From Macrostomum hystrix (Eukaryota > Platyhelminthes > Macrostomidae), in assembly GCA_950097015.1 (NCBI GenBank), contig CATNEN010000033.1, forward strand, positions 4,805,001 through 4,869,000: DNA of 64,000 nucleotides, given 5' to 3'. Of this stretch, positions 1-10,800 are shown piece after piece (the stretch's first letter is position 1; the number at the start of each line of letters is the position of its first letter). The notes below the pieces were generated by a model. The model made no database searches. It had not been told where the DNA came from and worked only from the letters and a program-made list of their open reading frames with translations. Both the position numbers and the translations under genes were made by a program.

Positions 1-803
1 CAGAGCACTCTCATAGACAGTACACTCTCATAGACAGAACACTCTCATAGACACCACTCTCATAGACAGTACACTCTCATAGACAGTACACTCTCATAGA
101 CAGAACACTCTCATAGACAGAACACTCTCATAGACAGAACACTCTCATAGACAGAACACTCTCATAGACAGAACACTCTCATAGACAGTACACTCTCATA
201 GACACCACTCTCATAGACAGTACACTCTCATAGACAGAACACTCTCATAGACACCACTCTCATAGACAGTACACTCTCATAGACAGAACACTCTCATAGA
301 CAGAACACTCTCATAGACAGAACACTCTCATAGACACCACTCTCATAGACAGTACACTCTCATAGACAGTACACTCTCATAGACACCACTCTCATAGACA
401 GTACACTCTCATAGACAGAACACTCTCATAGACAGAACACTCTCATAGACAGAACACTCTCATAGACACCACTCTCATAGACAGTACACTCTCATAGACA
501 GTACACTCTCATAGACACCACTCTCATAGACAGTACACTCTCATAGACAACACTCTCATAGACAACACTCATGGACAGAACACTCTCATAGACAACACTC
601 ATGGACAGAACACTCTCATAGACAACACTCATGGACAGAACACTCTCATAGACAACACTCATGGACAGAACACTCTCATATGTAACACTCTCATAGACAA
701 CACTCTCATAGACAACACTCTCATAGACAACACTCTCATAGACAACACTCATGGACAGAACACTCTCATATGTAACACTCTCATAGACAACACTCTCATA
801 GAC
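1..803. repeat. Minisatellite, ~17-bp unit
   Basis: Tandem array of the unit ACACTCTCATAGACAGA with shorter 14-15 bp variants, running off the left edge of the window. Variants with CTCATGGACAGA and CTCATATGTAA cluster at the right end, so the right edge is the more diverged part. The open frames over it come from a stop-poor unit and are not genes. Confidence 0.95.
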
Positions 804-1313
804 TCTCCCAAAGCCGGCCGGCTTACCCGGGGTTTCAATTCTCCTGGACGGCACAGAAACATTGTTTAAAAATTCTAGCACCTGTCAAATTCCATTTGAA
901 GTTCAGGATTGTTGTATGCTTAATTGTCTCTCTTACCTTCTTGCTGGGCCATCTCATTATTTGTTGAGTCAATAATTTTTTTCTTTTGAAGGCAAAGAAA
1001 AAAAATTGCCACAAAATATGCAGCTGGCGGAGCTGCTTGTGAAAAGTTAAACAAAAGTTAAAGCTTCATCTTTAAGGAAATATGCATTTACCTGTGCTTT
1101 TGTAAATGGCTTCAACTGACAGTTTGAATAAATTTTGGACCAATTTTAACAACATCACAAAAGCAGGTATACTAAGTAGATATTAAAACTTTGACAAGGA
1201 ACCAGCTGCTTGGGGTAATGAGCCGGATAACTAGCAGAATTAACGAGATAAGGCAAGCTACGAGTAGGAGTTGCGTTTTTGGAAAGATAAAATTCTCCCT
1301 TTTTGAAGGGAGT
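804..1313. other. Unannotated spacer
   Basis: AT-rich single-copy-looking sequence. I see no convincing exon, RNA gene or mobile element in it. Confidence 0.5.
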
Positions 1314-1381
1314 GGGTGGCAAAACGGTTAACGCATTTGCCTCTCGCACCAAGGTCACTGAGCTCGATTCCGCGGCGAGGC
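1314..1381 (+). other. tRNA-like segment with pol III A and B boxes
   Basis: A box-like TGGCAAAACGG near 1318 and B box-like AGCTCGATTCC at 1361-1371 are spaced as in a tRNA. The acceptor arms do not pair well, so this is not a functional tRNA. It may be the tRNA-derived head of a SINE or a tRNA pseudogene; a 16-bp array begins about 30 bp further on. Confidence 0.35.
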
Positions 1382-1412
1382 CATATTCATTTGGGGCGCA
1401 GACTTGCAGCGG

Positions 1413-2292
1413 TGAGAAGACTTGTGGTTGAGAAGGCTTGTGGTTGAGAAGACTTGTGGTTGAGAAGGCTTGTGGTTGAGAAGGCTTGTGGTTGAGAAGA
1501 CTTGTGGTTGAGAAGGCTTGTGGTTGAGAAGGCTTGTGGTTGAGAAGACTTGTGGTTGAGAAGGCTTGTGGTTGAGAAGACTTGTGGTTGAGAAGACTTG
1601 TGGTTGAGAAGGCTTGTGGTTGAGAAGACTTGTGGTTGAGAAGGCTTGTGGTTGAGAAGGCTTGTGGTTGAGAAGACTTGTGGTTGAGAAGACTTGTGGT
1701 TGAGAAGGCTTGTGGTTGAGAAGACTTGTGGTTGAGAAGGCTTGTGGTTGAGAAGGCTTGTGGTTGAGAAAGCTTGTCGTTGAGAACGCTTGTGGTTGAG
1801 AAGGCTTGTGGTTGAGAAGACTTGTGGTTGAGAAGGCTTGTGGTTGAGAAGACTTGTGGTTGAGAAGGCTTGTGGTTGAGAAGGCTTGTGGTTGAGAAAG
1901 CTTGTCGTTGAGAACGCTTGTGGTTGAGAAGGCTTGTGGTTGAGAAGACTTGTGGTTGAGAAGACTTGTGGTTGAGAAGGCTTGTGGTTGAGAAGACTTG
2001 TGGTTGAGAAGGCTTGTGGTTGAGAAAGCTTGTCGTTGAGAACGCTTGTGGTTGAGAAGGCTTGTGGTTGAGAAGACTTGTGGTTGAGAAGGCTTGTGGT
2101 TGAGAAGACTTGTGGTTGAGAAGGCTTGTGGTTGAGAAGGCTTGTGGTTGAGAAGACTTGTGGTTGAGAAGGCTTGTGGTTGAGAAGACTTGTGGTTGAG
2201 AAGACTTGTGGTTGAGAAGACTTGTGGTTGAGAAGGCTTGTGGTTGAGAAGACTTGTGGTTGAGAAGACTTGTCGTTGAGAAGGCTTGTCGA
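1413..2292. repeat. Minisatellite, 16-bp unit
   Basis: About 55 copies of a 16-bp unit, GAGAAGGCTTGTGGTT, with alternating GGCTTG/GACTTG variants and a rarer AAGCTTGTCGTTGAGAACG variant recurring three times. Three units make 48 bp, so all minus-strand frames stay open for over 300 codons; these are not genes. Confidence 0.95.
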
Positions 2293-3145
2293 GAAATTTA
2301 CGCCTTTTGACGGCCAACCTCTGAGGCCACAGTGAAATTGTACACTGCCTGACGATGACAAAGTCAGGACAGTTGTACACACCTGTGTGAGTGTGTGCCT
2401 GCGTATGGTATCTGCAGGTCTGACTGCGGGTCTGGTGTCACCAAATGATGTGCTATTGCCCGCAGCCCTCCTACAATTATCATTATTCTCTTTTGGAAAG
2501 AGAAATGTAGCTTTCTAGCATCGGTAGATCATGAAGATGTTAAAATTGCATGGTTACTGACATCCTACTCTGTTGATTTTTATCCTGATTATGTCGTTTC
2601 TTGCGTTAGTCGCGACATTTTGCGTTTTGTAAACGTTGCAATACAAACCAATGGCCGGACAACCAATGGAAACCAATGGACATGGGTCACCAAGTTACCC
2701 TCATGCAAAAATTCTGAGTCGTTCTTTCATTCTTACAGTTTTGTTTTTCTAACTTCAATAACTTATTCAAGTTGGGGATGCGTGTTTATTGGAGATAACA
2801 TACTGGCTCATTGCTGCTCTGGAATTTGTCACCATGCTAGAGTTGATAGTATCGGATCTAATGTGAGAAAGCTCCGTCGACTTCTTAGATCACTTCGGCT
2901 GGTTTCTAGCGCATATGAAAGTGACTGAAATTCTGTGCGAAACATGCAAAAATATTTGCTTCGATTTAGCAGATCAAATGTGTTCTCGACGAAAACAGAC
3001 CTATATAAAAGCGACATATTTACTCGTAGTGTGCTGTTTTTTTACTTTAGTAGTCCTTGGTTGAATTAAAAACACTAAAAAGTTCGGCTCGCATTTAGCC
3101 ACCTTAACGCTTCAAGTTTGTGAACTCTGCCTCACAAACTGCCTG
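2293..3145. other. Spacer with imperfect hairpin
   Basis: No gene recognised. An imperfect inverted repeat lies at 2339-2379 (TGTACACTGCCTGAC against GTCAGGACAGTTGTACA) just past the array. A 102-codon open frame at 2620-2928 has no recognisable domain and is not annotated. Confidence 0.4.
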
Positions 3146-4111
3146 TTAAAGAAAGAGCTGGCGGATGTCCTCTTCGACAAGATACTCTTTGGACAGGGCC
3201 ACCACCTGAACTGTCCCGTTCAGCCAGCCGACATTGGCTGCTCGATGGCCAATGTTCAGACAGGACATCACGTTGGCGCTTCGATTACCAGCCGCAGTGT
3301 AGCTAATATTTACCTCACTGGGGCCTAGGAATCGGCCGTTGAGATAGAGCTTCAGCTGATCCGAGGATCCATTGTAGGCGACTCCGACGTCAACCAGCTC
3401 GTTGGGATCGTCCGGAAGAACCATCTGCGTACTCTCAATGCGAATGTAGGCCGAGAGTCTGCTGAGCAGTCGACGAAAACTACCGGGGTAGACTTCAGAC
3501 CATTCCCACAGGTTAGCGCCCAAGCCTCCAACGCTGCAGTCGGTGAATTCCAGGAAGCATCGACCACCAGTTGCCCGGCTAGCTCGAATGATCCAGGTCA
3601 AAGATTTGCTGCTTGTCAAGTTTGACACGTTGTTAGCGAGCAGGTAAGAGGTTGAGCTGTGTAACAGCAGCGCTCCATTTTTTGTCCACTCGACGTCCAT
3701 TGCCTGAAGTGGAGCCTGGCCGCAGACCAGGCTGTCCATCGCTGCTCCAGCTGCCTCCCACACTGCCACGAATCTAGTCGAAGCCTGCTTCAGATTGAGA
3801 CGCGAGCTGTACATCAGCCGACAGCCGCTGCCTGGCTGTTGGAGCATCTGGCAAACCGACTGGTAGGCAAACTGCAGGCACAAACCAGTTGATAGCTCGA
3901 ACTGGGCCAGCCACAGACCGGCCGGCTGTTGCGACCGTCCCTGCAGCGACTCCAAGCTTAGGAAGCAGTCGGTCAGAGAGCGTCGGCTGCCAGCTGACCG
4001 AACTGCCAGCAACTGGCTGATGCAGCTGCCCGAGCCGACTCCGCGAATCAGGCAGTCTGTGCCACCAATCAATATCGTGATTGTGCTGTAGAAGAAAAAA
4101 GTTTTATGCAT
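3146..4111 (-). CDS. Secreted LamG/concanavalin-like domain protein
   Basis: A 321-residue, single-exon open frame. Residues 1-20 (MHKTFFFYSTITILIGGTDC) look like a signal peptide, so the product is probably secreted. The middle is cysteine-rich (about residues 47-95), compatible with a PAN/apple-like fold, though that is only a suggestion. The C-terminal ~80 residues carry the hallmark of LamG-like jelly-roll domains: VAYNGSSDQLKLYLNGRFLG, then a short LNIG strand, a GWLNGTVQVVALSKEYL strand and a final EEDIRQLFL. Such domains bind glycans or proteins outside the cell. A TATA-like box lies about 105 bp upstream, which supports this start. No AATAAA was found close downstream. The specific partner cannot be read from sequence. 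Confidence 0.6.
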   Translation of the reverse strand: MHKTFFFYSTITILIGGTDCLIRGVGSGSCISQLLAVRSAGSRRSLTDCFLSLESLQGRSQQPAGLWLAQFELSTGLCLQFAYQSVCQMLQQPGSGCRLMYSSRLNLKQASTRFVAVWEAAGAAMDSLVCGQAPLQAMDVEWTKNGALLLHSSTSYLLANNVSNLTSSKSLTWIIRASRATGGRCFLEFTDCSVGGLGANLWEWSEVYPGSFRRLLSRLSAYIRIESTQMVLPDDPNELVDVGVAYNGSSDQLKLYLNGRFLGPSEVNISYTAAGNRSANVMSCLNIGHRAANVGWLNGTVQVVALSKEYLVEEDIRQLFL

Positions 4112-4216
4112 GGTCCAGTCTGGTGATTAAGGTTGTTGAGTTGGCTTGCGAGGTGCCTTCTGTCGTTTAATTAAAAATCCTCAATTCCTTATTCTGTATC
4201 GCAATGGAGCCCCAAT

Positions 4217-4224
4217 TATTTATA
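4217..4224 (-). promoter_or_regulatory. TATA-like box for the LamG-like gene
   Basis: On the minus strand the sequence is TATAAATA, ~105 bp before the ATG at 4111. This would place transcription start near 4190 and leave a leader of about 80 nt. Inference from position and consensus only. Confidence 0.35.
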
Positions 4225-5871
4225 CATTTCTAAAATTCCTAGTGCAGCCATGCCATGCGTGACAAAGTGTGTCTTTTGATTGGTGCTGCCATCAAGAACT
4301 ATGCAAGAAACGCTCCGCTGGCAGATTGTGGCTTAAATTCTCATGAAGTTGAGTGCATGCACCTCGCAGTATGGACTTTCTGTGTGGTATTTTCTGTGAG
4401 GCATTGTTTTTCGGAGACGTTTCTATGCATAATCAATTAATTTTTCCACCCTGACATTCCCGGCCGGGCCCTTTGGTATAGCGGCATCTCATTCAGGGAT
4501 GCCTCAAAACCGATACAAAATATTTAATATTTCATTAAATAGAGGCTATGATGTTGCATTTCTATCTCTTTATCAGTAACGATGGCACTTGTTTGACTCA
4601 TAGATACTATAGAAACACTTATTTCTTGTAAATCTATGGTAGACTCGAGTTTCGATTACAATTCCTCAGCACTGCATACTGCTTCCTTGAAATCTCTAGA
4701 CTACTTATGTGGATATGAATTTATATATGCGCATCCCAATGCCAGCATGCAAACAAGGACCAGGAGTAGCTCTCGATCCTGGTGGTCCTTATGTGCAAAT
4801 AAAAAAATCTAATTACTCGTACACTTACTACATGTAGTTTCTCTGCCGTATCTTACGATCTGCTTTCTAAATTGCAATGTATTTTTTTGAACTAGTTCTA
4901 TATCTCATTTACCACATTACTATAATTTTTTCACACTACTTTTCTTTTCTTATTCTTCTCATAAAAGATTCACAGCCATTCAAAGATAATTTATCATCAA
5001 TTTTCGGCCGTTGCATTTCTAACCTCAGGTGCAAAACTGCAAGTAACATAATTCTATATATATTGTAGTTTGAGAGCGAATCGGACAGTTCGGATTGGTT
5101 TTTTTGCTCTTTCAAGCCACAATATAAAATGCAACAAATTGCCACTCAAATCGATATAACAATCAGCATCTTAAAAAAAGATATATACTTTTTTAACAAT
5201 ATTTTTATTGACCAAATGATACTTATTTTATTACATCTATTCTATTGGAAAGGTCTCTGGCAGCCTATTAAGTTTTTTGTTCCGGATTAGTTTCGTATTT
5301 GAACGACTATCGTTTGTTGCGCATTTGAATTTATTAGTTTTCTTATTTTCTGATTGCACGAGTCTTTTGCACGAGACAAACGAGTCTTTAGTATCTGCGG
5401 CTTGATTTTAAATCAATGGTCTTATTTTGAAGGCTTTGACCCTTTTTAGTATGTTAACATGTATCAATTATTGCTTCAAAATGTATCTGACTGTTATATC
5501 TGACGTAATTAGAATAGCAAGAGTTAGATATGTAATGTAATTATCTGACGTTCTGCTGGCTTCTCAGCTTCTGTAATCTGGATTTAGACTTTGCTTTATT
5601 TAAGGATCCAAAAAGCAAAATAAATTTGTGAATATAACCATGTCTTTTTTATAAACTAAAAGAAATCTAGTATCTCTACATATTCCGGCTTTTGTTCAGT
5701 TTAATCTAGTTCAATTCATTTTACTTTCTGTTTTGATGTCTGAACAGACAAAAGTTGCTTGACATAAGATCGTAGGCCTAAAACTAAAGCCAATAATAAG
5801 CAATGGCAATGTTGTATTTTTAATGAAAAAAACTAAGTGAAAATAGAGTTGTTGACACAAACTGGTGGTTA
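4225..5871. other. AT-rich spacer without gene
   Basis: Strongly AT-rich, with stops in every frame. No exon, RNA gene or repeat recognised. Confidence 0.6.
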
Positions 5872-5877
5872 TTTATA

Positions 5878-6332
5878 TGGTCCCAGGTCATTTCGGTGAC
5901 AATCATTTCGGTGACAACTTAATTCATTGCAGTGACACAATTGGTCAAATTGGTGACAACTATTTTTGCACCTAAATATGCTAAAAAAACTGCCTTCCAT
6001 TTTAACTATGCACACTTATAAAGTATTAATTAAATAATGCTATAAGTATTAATAAGAAGCTGCATCGCTCTGATCAAGTCTGGGTTTTACTTTAAATGAG
6101 TTAAATTATTAAATTATTTAATGAGTAGTCAATAGTTTCAATAGTTATTTGTTCCGAATTAAATGTTTAATAATCATTTTCAAGTTTTGGATTGACAAGG
6201 CGAGTGCAGGCTTTAAGCAGCTGCTGGATCGTGGAAGGCTGTTTTCTCAGCATATTTAGGTGCAAAAATAGTTGTCACTGAACTGACCAATTCTGTCACC
6301 GAAATGACTGTCACTGAAATGACCTAGGACCA
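5878..6332. mobile_element. Non-autonomous TIR element (MITE), 455 bp
   Basis: Terminal inverted repeats are visible by eye. The left arm spans 5878-5999 and the right arm 6232-6332; both begin TGGTCCYAGGTCATTTC and end in a TTTTTGCACCTAAATATGCT block followed by a CCTTCCA block. The left arm has about 20 extra bases. The element is flanked by a 6-bp direct repeat TTTATA (5872-5877 and 6333-6338), the expected target duplication. It has no coding capacity. The superfamily is not identified; a 6-7 bp duplication is known for Dada-like transposons among others, but that is not evidence by itself. Confidence 0.8.
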
Positions 6333-6338
6333 TTTATA

Positions 6339-7486
6339 CATGTTTTGAGCAACCAGACCAGGCCAGAGAATTTTATAATACAAAGGCAGTACCTGTCCTA
6401 GCTAACTGCATGGTCCCATGTGAGAAAAAGTAGTGCTAACTTCATCCACATTGATCCATGGCAATAATGCCCACCTTATCCACATGTCAGATCGGGTTCT
6501 GTAGCTTATGGTTATAGACATTGTACCCATGTAGCTCTTATAAGTCTCACCACACATTACTAGGCCTTAGCTATAGGCCTAGTAAGCCAGTCTGCTCACA
6601 GAAAAGGTATAATAACCAATTAGAGCAAAATTGGAAGTGAAAGAAACCAGGCCTCTATGCTCTAATAATTATGATTAGATAACAATTAGAGTCTAATCTG
6701 GTTAGGTCTAAAGAAAGGTCATTGGTAAAACAGTTCTTGACACCTTTAAAATTAGGACTTCACATGGACTTACTAGCTACATGATGTCCTGATTGGGTAT
6801 TTAGTTTATTAGAATGCCAACAGAGCCACATATAAGGTAACTACTACAAATCTTAACATATTGATAGAATTATTAAGTTATGGATTCATGTATAACATTA
6901 AGAATCATGCTTTGTCAACGCAATCATATAAAATTTAAAAAAATGTAAACAGGATTGTTTTAGGACTAGCTGACATCAACATGCTTCTTGAAATTTATTT
7001 TTCATGGACACTTAAAAGGCAAAAACATTAAGTGTAGTGTAAGTATCTAGTAGATTATCTCTCAATCAAAACATTTTTGTGGTTTGTTACTGTCACATTG
7101 TAAAGAAACTTTTTTAGTTTCCTGAGTTCATGTACTTATAAGTATGTTACAAAAAGTTTAGAAATCAATTTTTATATTTATTTTTATTATAAAGCTAATA
7201 GTTAATGTTATACTATTTTTGCTAATTAATATAGATAAATATCTCTGGTATGCACTAATAATCTATTTTTGTATCTATCACTATAAACTAAGCCTAATGT
7301 TGGTACAAATCCTAAGTTACTCCAGACACTTAGCCATGCTACAATTGAGAATTGCTGATTTGTGAAAAAAAAAGTTTAAAGGTTGCTGTATTCTACATTC
7401 TATAGTGTTGAAGCATATAGCATGCTTAATTGTAGAAGCCACAAATGAAAATCAGAAACAAACCCTATTATTTTTGTTTCATAAGT
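6339..7486. other. AT-rich spacer without gene
   Basis: AT-rich, no open frame of note, no repeat recognised. Likely upstream flank or 5' intron of NOP58. Confidence 0.5.
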
Positions 7487-7783
7487 CAGGGGTCAGCAAA
7501 CAGGCCTGTGGGCCAGATGCGACCCTTGAAACTCTAAAATCTGGCTCATTGCTCCTTCTGACACCTACAGTATCCTGTATCTTTCCCCTGCCTCATATCC
7601 CCTCAGTCTTGCCTCTCCTGTGTCTCATCTCTCCTATGTCTTGTCTCTTCTTTGTCTCATCTCCGCCTGTCACCTATTCTGTCTCATCTCTCCCCTATCT
7701 CATATTTCTACTGTCAATGCAGCCCGCTGTCGTCTTTTAGGTTCTCTCTTTGGCCCGCCAGCTAATAAGTTTGCCGACCCCTG
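7487..7783. mobile_element. hAT-type MITE, 297 bp
   Basis: The ends are short inverted repeats, CAGGGGTCAGCAAAC on the left and GTTTGCCGACCCCTG on the right, the pattern typical of hAT transposons; GGCCCG/GGGCC blocks follow inside. The flanking 8-mers match at only four positions, so the target duplication has decayed or the ends are slightly off. No coding capacity. It ends 65 bp before the NOP58 5' splice acceptor. Confidence 0.65.
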
Positions 7784-7834
7784 ATCTAAATTCATAGGGA
7801 TTTTATTTGAATTAAGTCGATATGATTTGGTTCC

Positions 7835-7848
7835 GATTTCCCTTGCAG
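7835..7848 (+). promoter_or_regulatory. 3' splice acceptor just upstream of the NOP58 ATG
   Basis: A pyrimidine-rich run ends in CCCTTGCAG at 7848, 17 nt before the start codon. It is either the acceptor of a 5'UTR intron or a spliced-leader trans-splice acceptor. I cannot tell which from this sequence. Confidence 0.5.
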
Positions 7849-7865
7849 CCAATCCGCGACCTGCC

Positions 7866-10800
7866 ATGCTGGTGCTATTAGAAAGCTCGGCCGGGTTCGC
7901 CATCTTCAAGGTGCTGGACGAGAAGCGCCTGGTTGAGAGCCAGAATGTGCTTGGTGACTTCGCTAACGCCTCGGCCGCCTCTGGCGCCGTGCAGCTGTGC
8001 CAGTTTGTCAAATTCGACGACATCACCGAAGCTCTGTCGGCCACCACCGCCATGCTGGAGGGTCGCGTCAGCAAGAAGCTGCGCAAGGCGCTGCGCAAGT
8101 TGCAGAGCTCCGAGCTGCAGGACGGCGTCCTCGGCGTGGCCGACTCGCGGCTGGGCAGCGCCATCAAGGAGAAGCTGGGCATCAGCTGCGTGTACAGCTC
8201 ATCTGTGATGGAGCTGGTGCGCGCCATCCGGTCCCAGATGGACGCCTTGCTGCCGCAGGTGGCGCCAAGGGAGATGGCAGCCATGCAGCTGGGCTTGGCG
8301 CACAGCCTCAGCAGGTTCGGGCTGCTTAATATTTGCCATTGCTAAAAATAGTAAAAATACTTTGCTTGTTACTAGTAGTAGAGCATCGCCAACCCACCGC
8401 CGCTGCGCAGGTACAAGCTGAAGTTCAGTCCGGACAAGATTGACACCATGATAGTGCAGGCCATCTCCCTGCTAGACGACCTGGACAAGGAGACCAACAA
8501 CTACGTGATGCGAGTGAAGGAGATGTACGGCTGGCACTTCCCAGAGCTGGCCAAGATTGTTCAGGACGGGCAGGCTTACGTAAAAGCTGTCAAAGCCATG
8601 GGCATGCGAGAGAACGCCATCAGCACCGACCTGTCCGAGTGCCTGCCAGAAGAGGTTTGCCACTTCACACACGACCCAGCCACAATACGTGTAGCTATGA
8701 CCCCACCCAGCCACAATGCGTGTAGCTATGACCCCACCCCAGCCACTATGCCTGTAGCTATGACCCCACCCCAGCCACTATGCGTGTAGCTATGACCCCA
8801 CCCCAGCCACTATGCGTGTAGCTATGACCCCACCCCAGCCACTATGCCTGTAGCTATGACCCCACCCCAGCCACTATGCCTGTAGCTATGACCCCACCCC
8901 AGCCACTATGCGTGTAGCTATGACCCCACCCCAGCCACTATGCGTGTAGCTATGACCCCACCCCAGCCACTATGCGTGTAGCTATGACCCCACCCCAGCC
9001 ACTATGCCTGTAGCTATGACCCCACCCCAGCCACTATACGTGTAGCTATGACCCCACCCAGCCACTATACGTGTAGCTATGACCCCACCCCAGCCACTAT
9101 GCGTGTAGCTATGACCCCTCACACCAGCCACTATGCGTGTAGCTATGAACCCACCCCAGCCACTATGCGTGTAGCTATGACCCCACCCCAGCCACTATGC
9201 GTGTAGCTATGACCCCACCCCAGCCACTATGCCTGTAGCTATGACCCCACCCCAGCCACTATACGTGTAGCTATGACCCCACCCAGCCACTATGCCTGTA
9301 GCTATGACCCCACCCCAGCCACTATGCGTGTAGCTATGACCCCACCCCAGCCACTATGCGTGTAGCTATGACCCCACCCCAGCCACTATACGTGTAGCTA
9401 TGACCCCACCCCAGCCACTATGCCTGTAGCTATGACCCCACCCCAGCCACTATACGTGTAGCTATGACCCCACCCCAGCCACTATGCCTGTAGCTATGAC
9501 CCCACCCCAGCCACTATGCGTGTAGCTATGACCCCACCCCAGCCACTATGCCTGTAGCTATGACCCCACCCAGCCACTATACGTGTAGCTATGACCCCAC
9601 CCCAGCCACTATGCGTGTAGCTATGACCCCTCACACCAGCCACTATGCGTGTAGCTATGAACCCACCCCAGCCACTATGCGTGTAGCTATGACCCCACCC
9701 CAGCCACTATGCGTGTAGCTATGACCCCACCCCAGCCACTATACGTGTAGCTATGACCCCACCCCAGCCACTATGCATGTAGCTATGACCCCACCCCAGC
9801 CACTATACGTGTAGCTATGACCCCACCCCAGCCACTATGCGTGTAGCTATGACCCCACCCCAGCCACTATACGTGTAGCTATGACCCCACCCCAGCCACT
9901 ATGCGTGTAGCTATGACCCCACCCAGCCTCTATGCGTGTAGCTATGACCCCTCACACCAGCCACTATGCCTGTAGCTATGACCCCACCCCAGCCACTATG
10001 CCTGTAGCTATGACCCCTCACACCAGCCAATATGCGTGTAGCTATGACCCCCTTCCAGCCACTATGCGTGTAGCTATGACCCCACCCCAGCCACTATGCG
10101 GTTCGCTATGACCCCACCCCAGCCACTATGCGTGTAGCTATGACCCCACCCAGCCACTATGCGGTTCGCTATGACCCCACCCCAGCCACTATGCGTGTAG
10201 CTATGACCCCCTTCCAGCCACTATGCGTGTCGATATGACCCCAACCGCCCAACCACTTCTGCAGATAATCGAAGATGTGCGCAACGCCGCCCTGGTGTCG
10301 CTGGGCACGGAGATGACGGAGGCCGACCTGGCTGCGGTGCACTCCATGTGCGACCAGGTGTTGGAGATGAGCGAGTACCGCACCCAGCTGTACGACTACA
10401 TCCGCAGTCGCATGAACGCCGTGGCACCCAACCTGACGGTTCTAGTCGGCGAACTGGTCGGCGCCCGCCTGATCTCGCACGCCGGCACCCTGCTATCGCT
10501 GGCCAAGCATCCATCGTCTACAGTGCAGATTCTCGGCGCTGAGAAGGCCTTATTCAGGGCGCTGAAGACCAAGCATCAGACGCCAAAGTACGGCCTGCTG
10601 TACCACGCCTCCCTGGTTGGTCAGGCCAACGCCAAGTTCAAGGGCAAGATCTCCCGCATGCTTGCTGCCAAAGCTGCATTGGCCATTCGTGTTGATGCTC
10701 TGGGCGAAGGCGACAGTATCGGGGCGGACATGGGCCTGGCCAGCCGGGCCTACCTGGAGCGCCGGCTGAAAAGTTTGGAAGGCGGCGGCGGCGGCGGGAT

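Noticed and set aside
1355..2382. Two 330-340-codon minus-strand frames with PSQPQAFSTT repeats
   Set aside because: Generated by the 16-bp array; the same repeat peptide appears in both frames.
2620..2928. 102-codon plus-strand frame
   Set aside because: No domain, no splice or promoter context, AT-rich composition unlike the real exons.
7405..7740. 111-codon plus-strand frame
   Set aside because: It overlaps the hAT-type MITE and has no recognisable domain.
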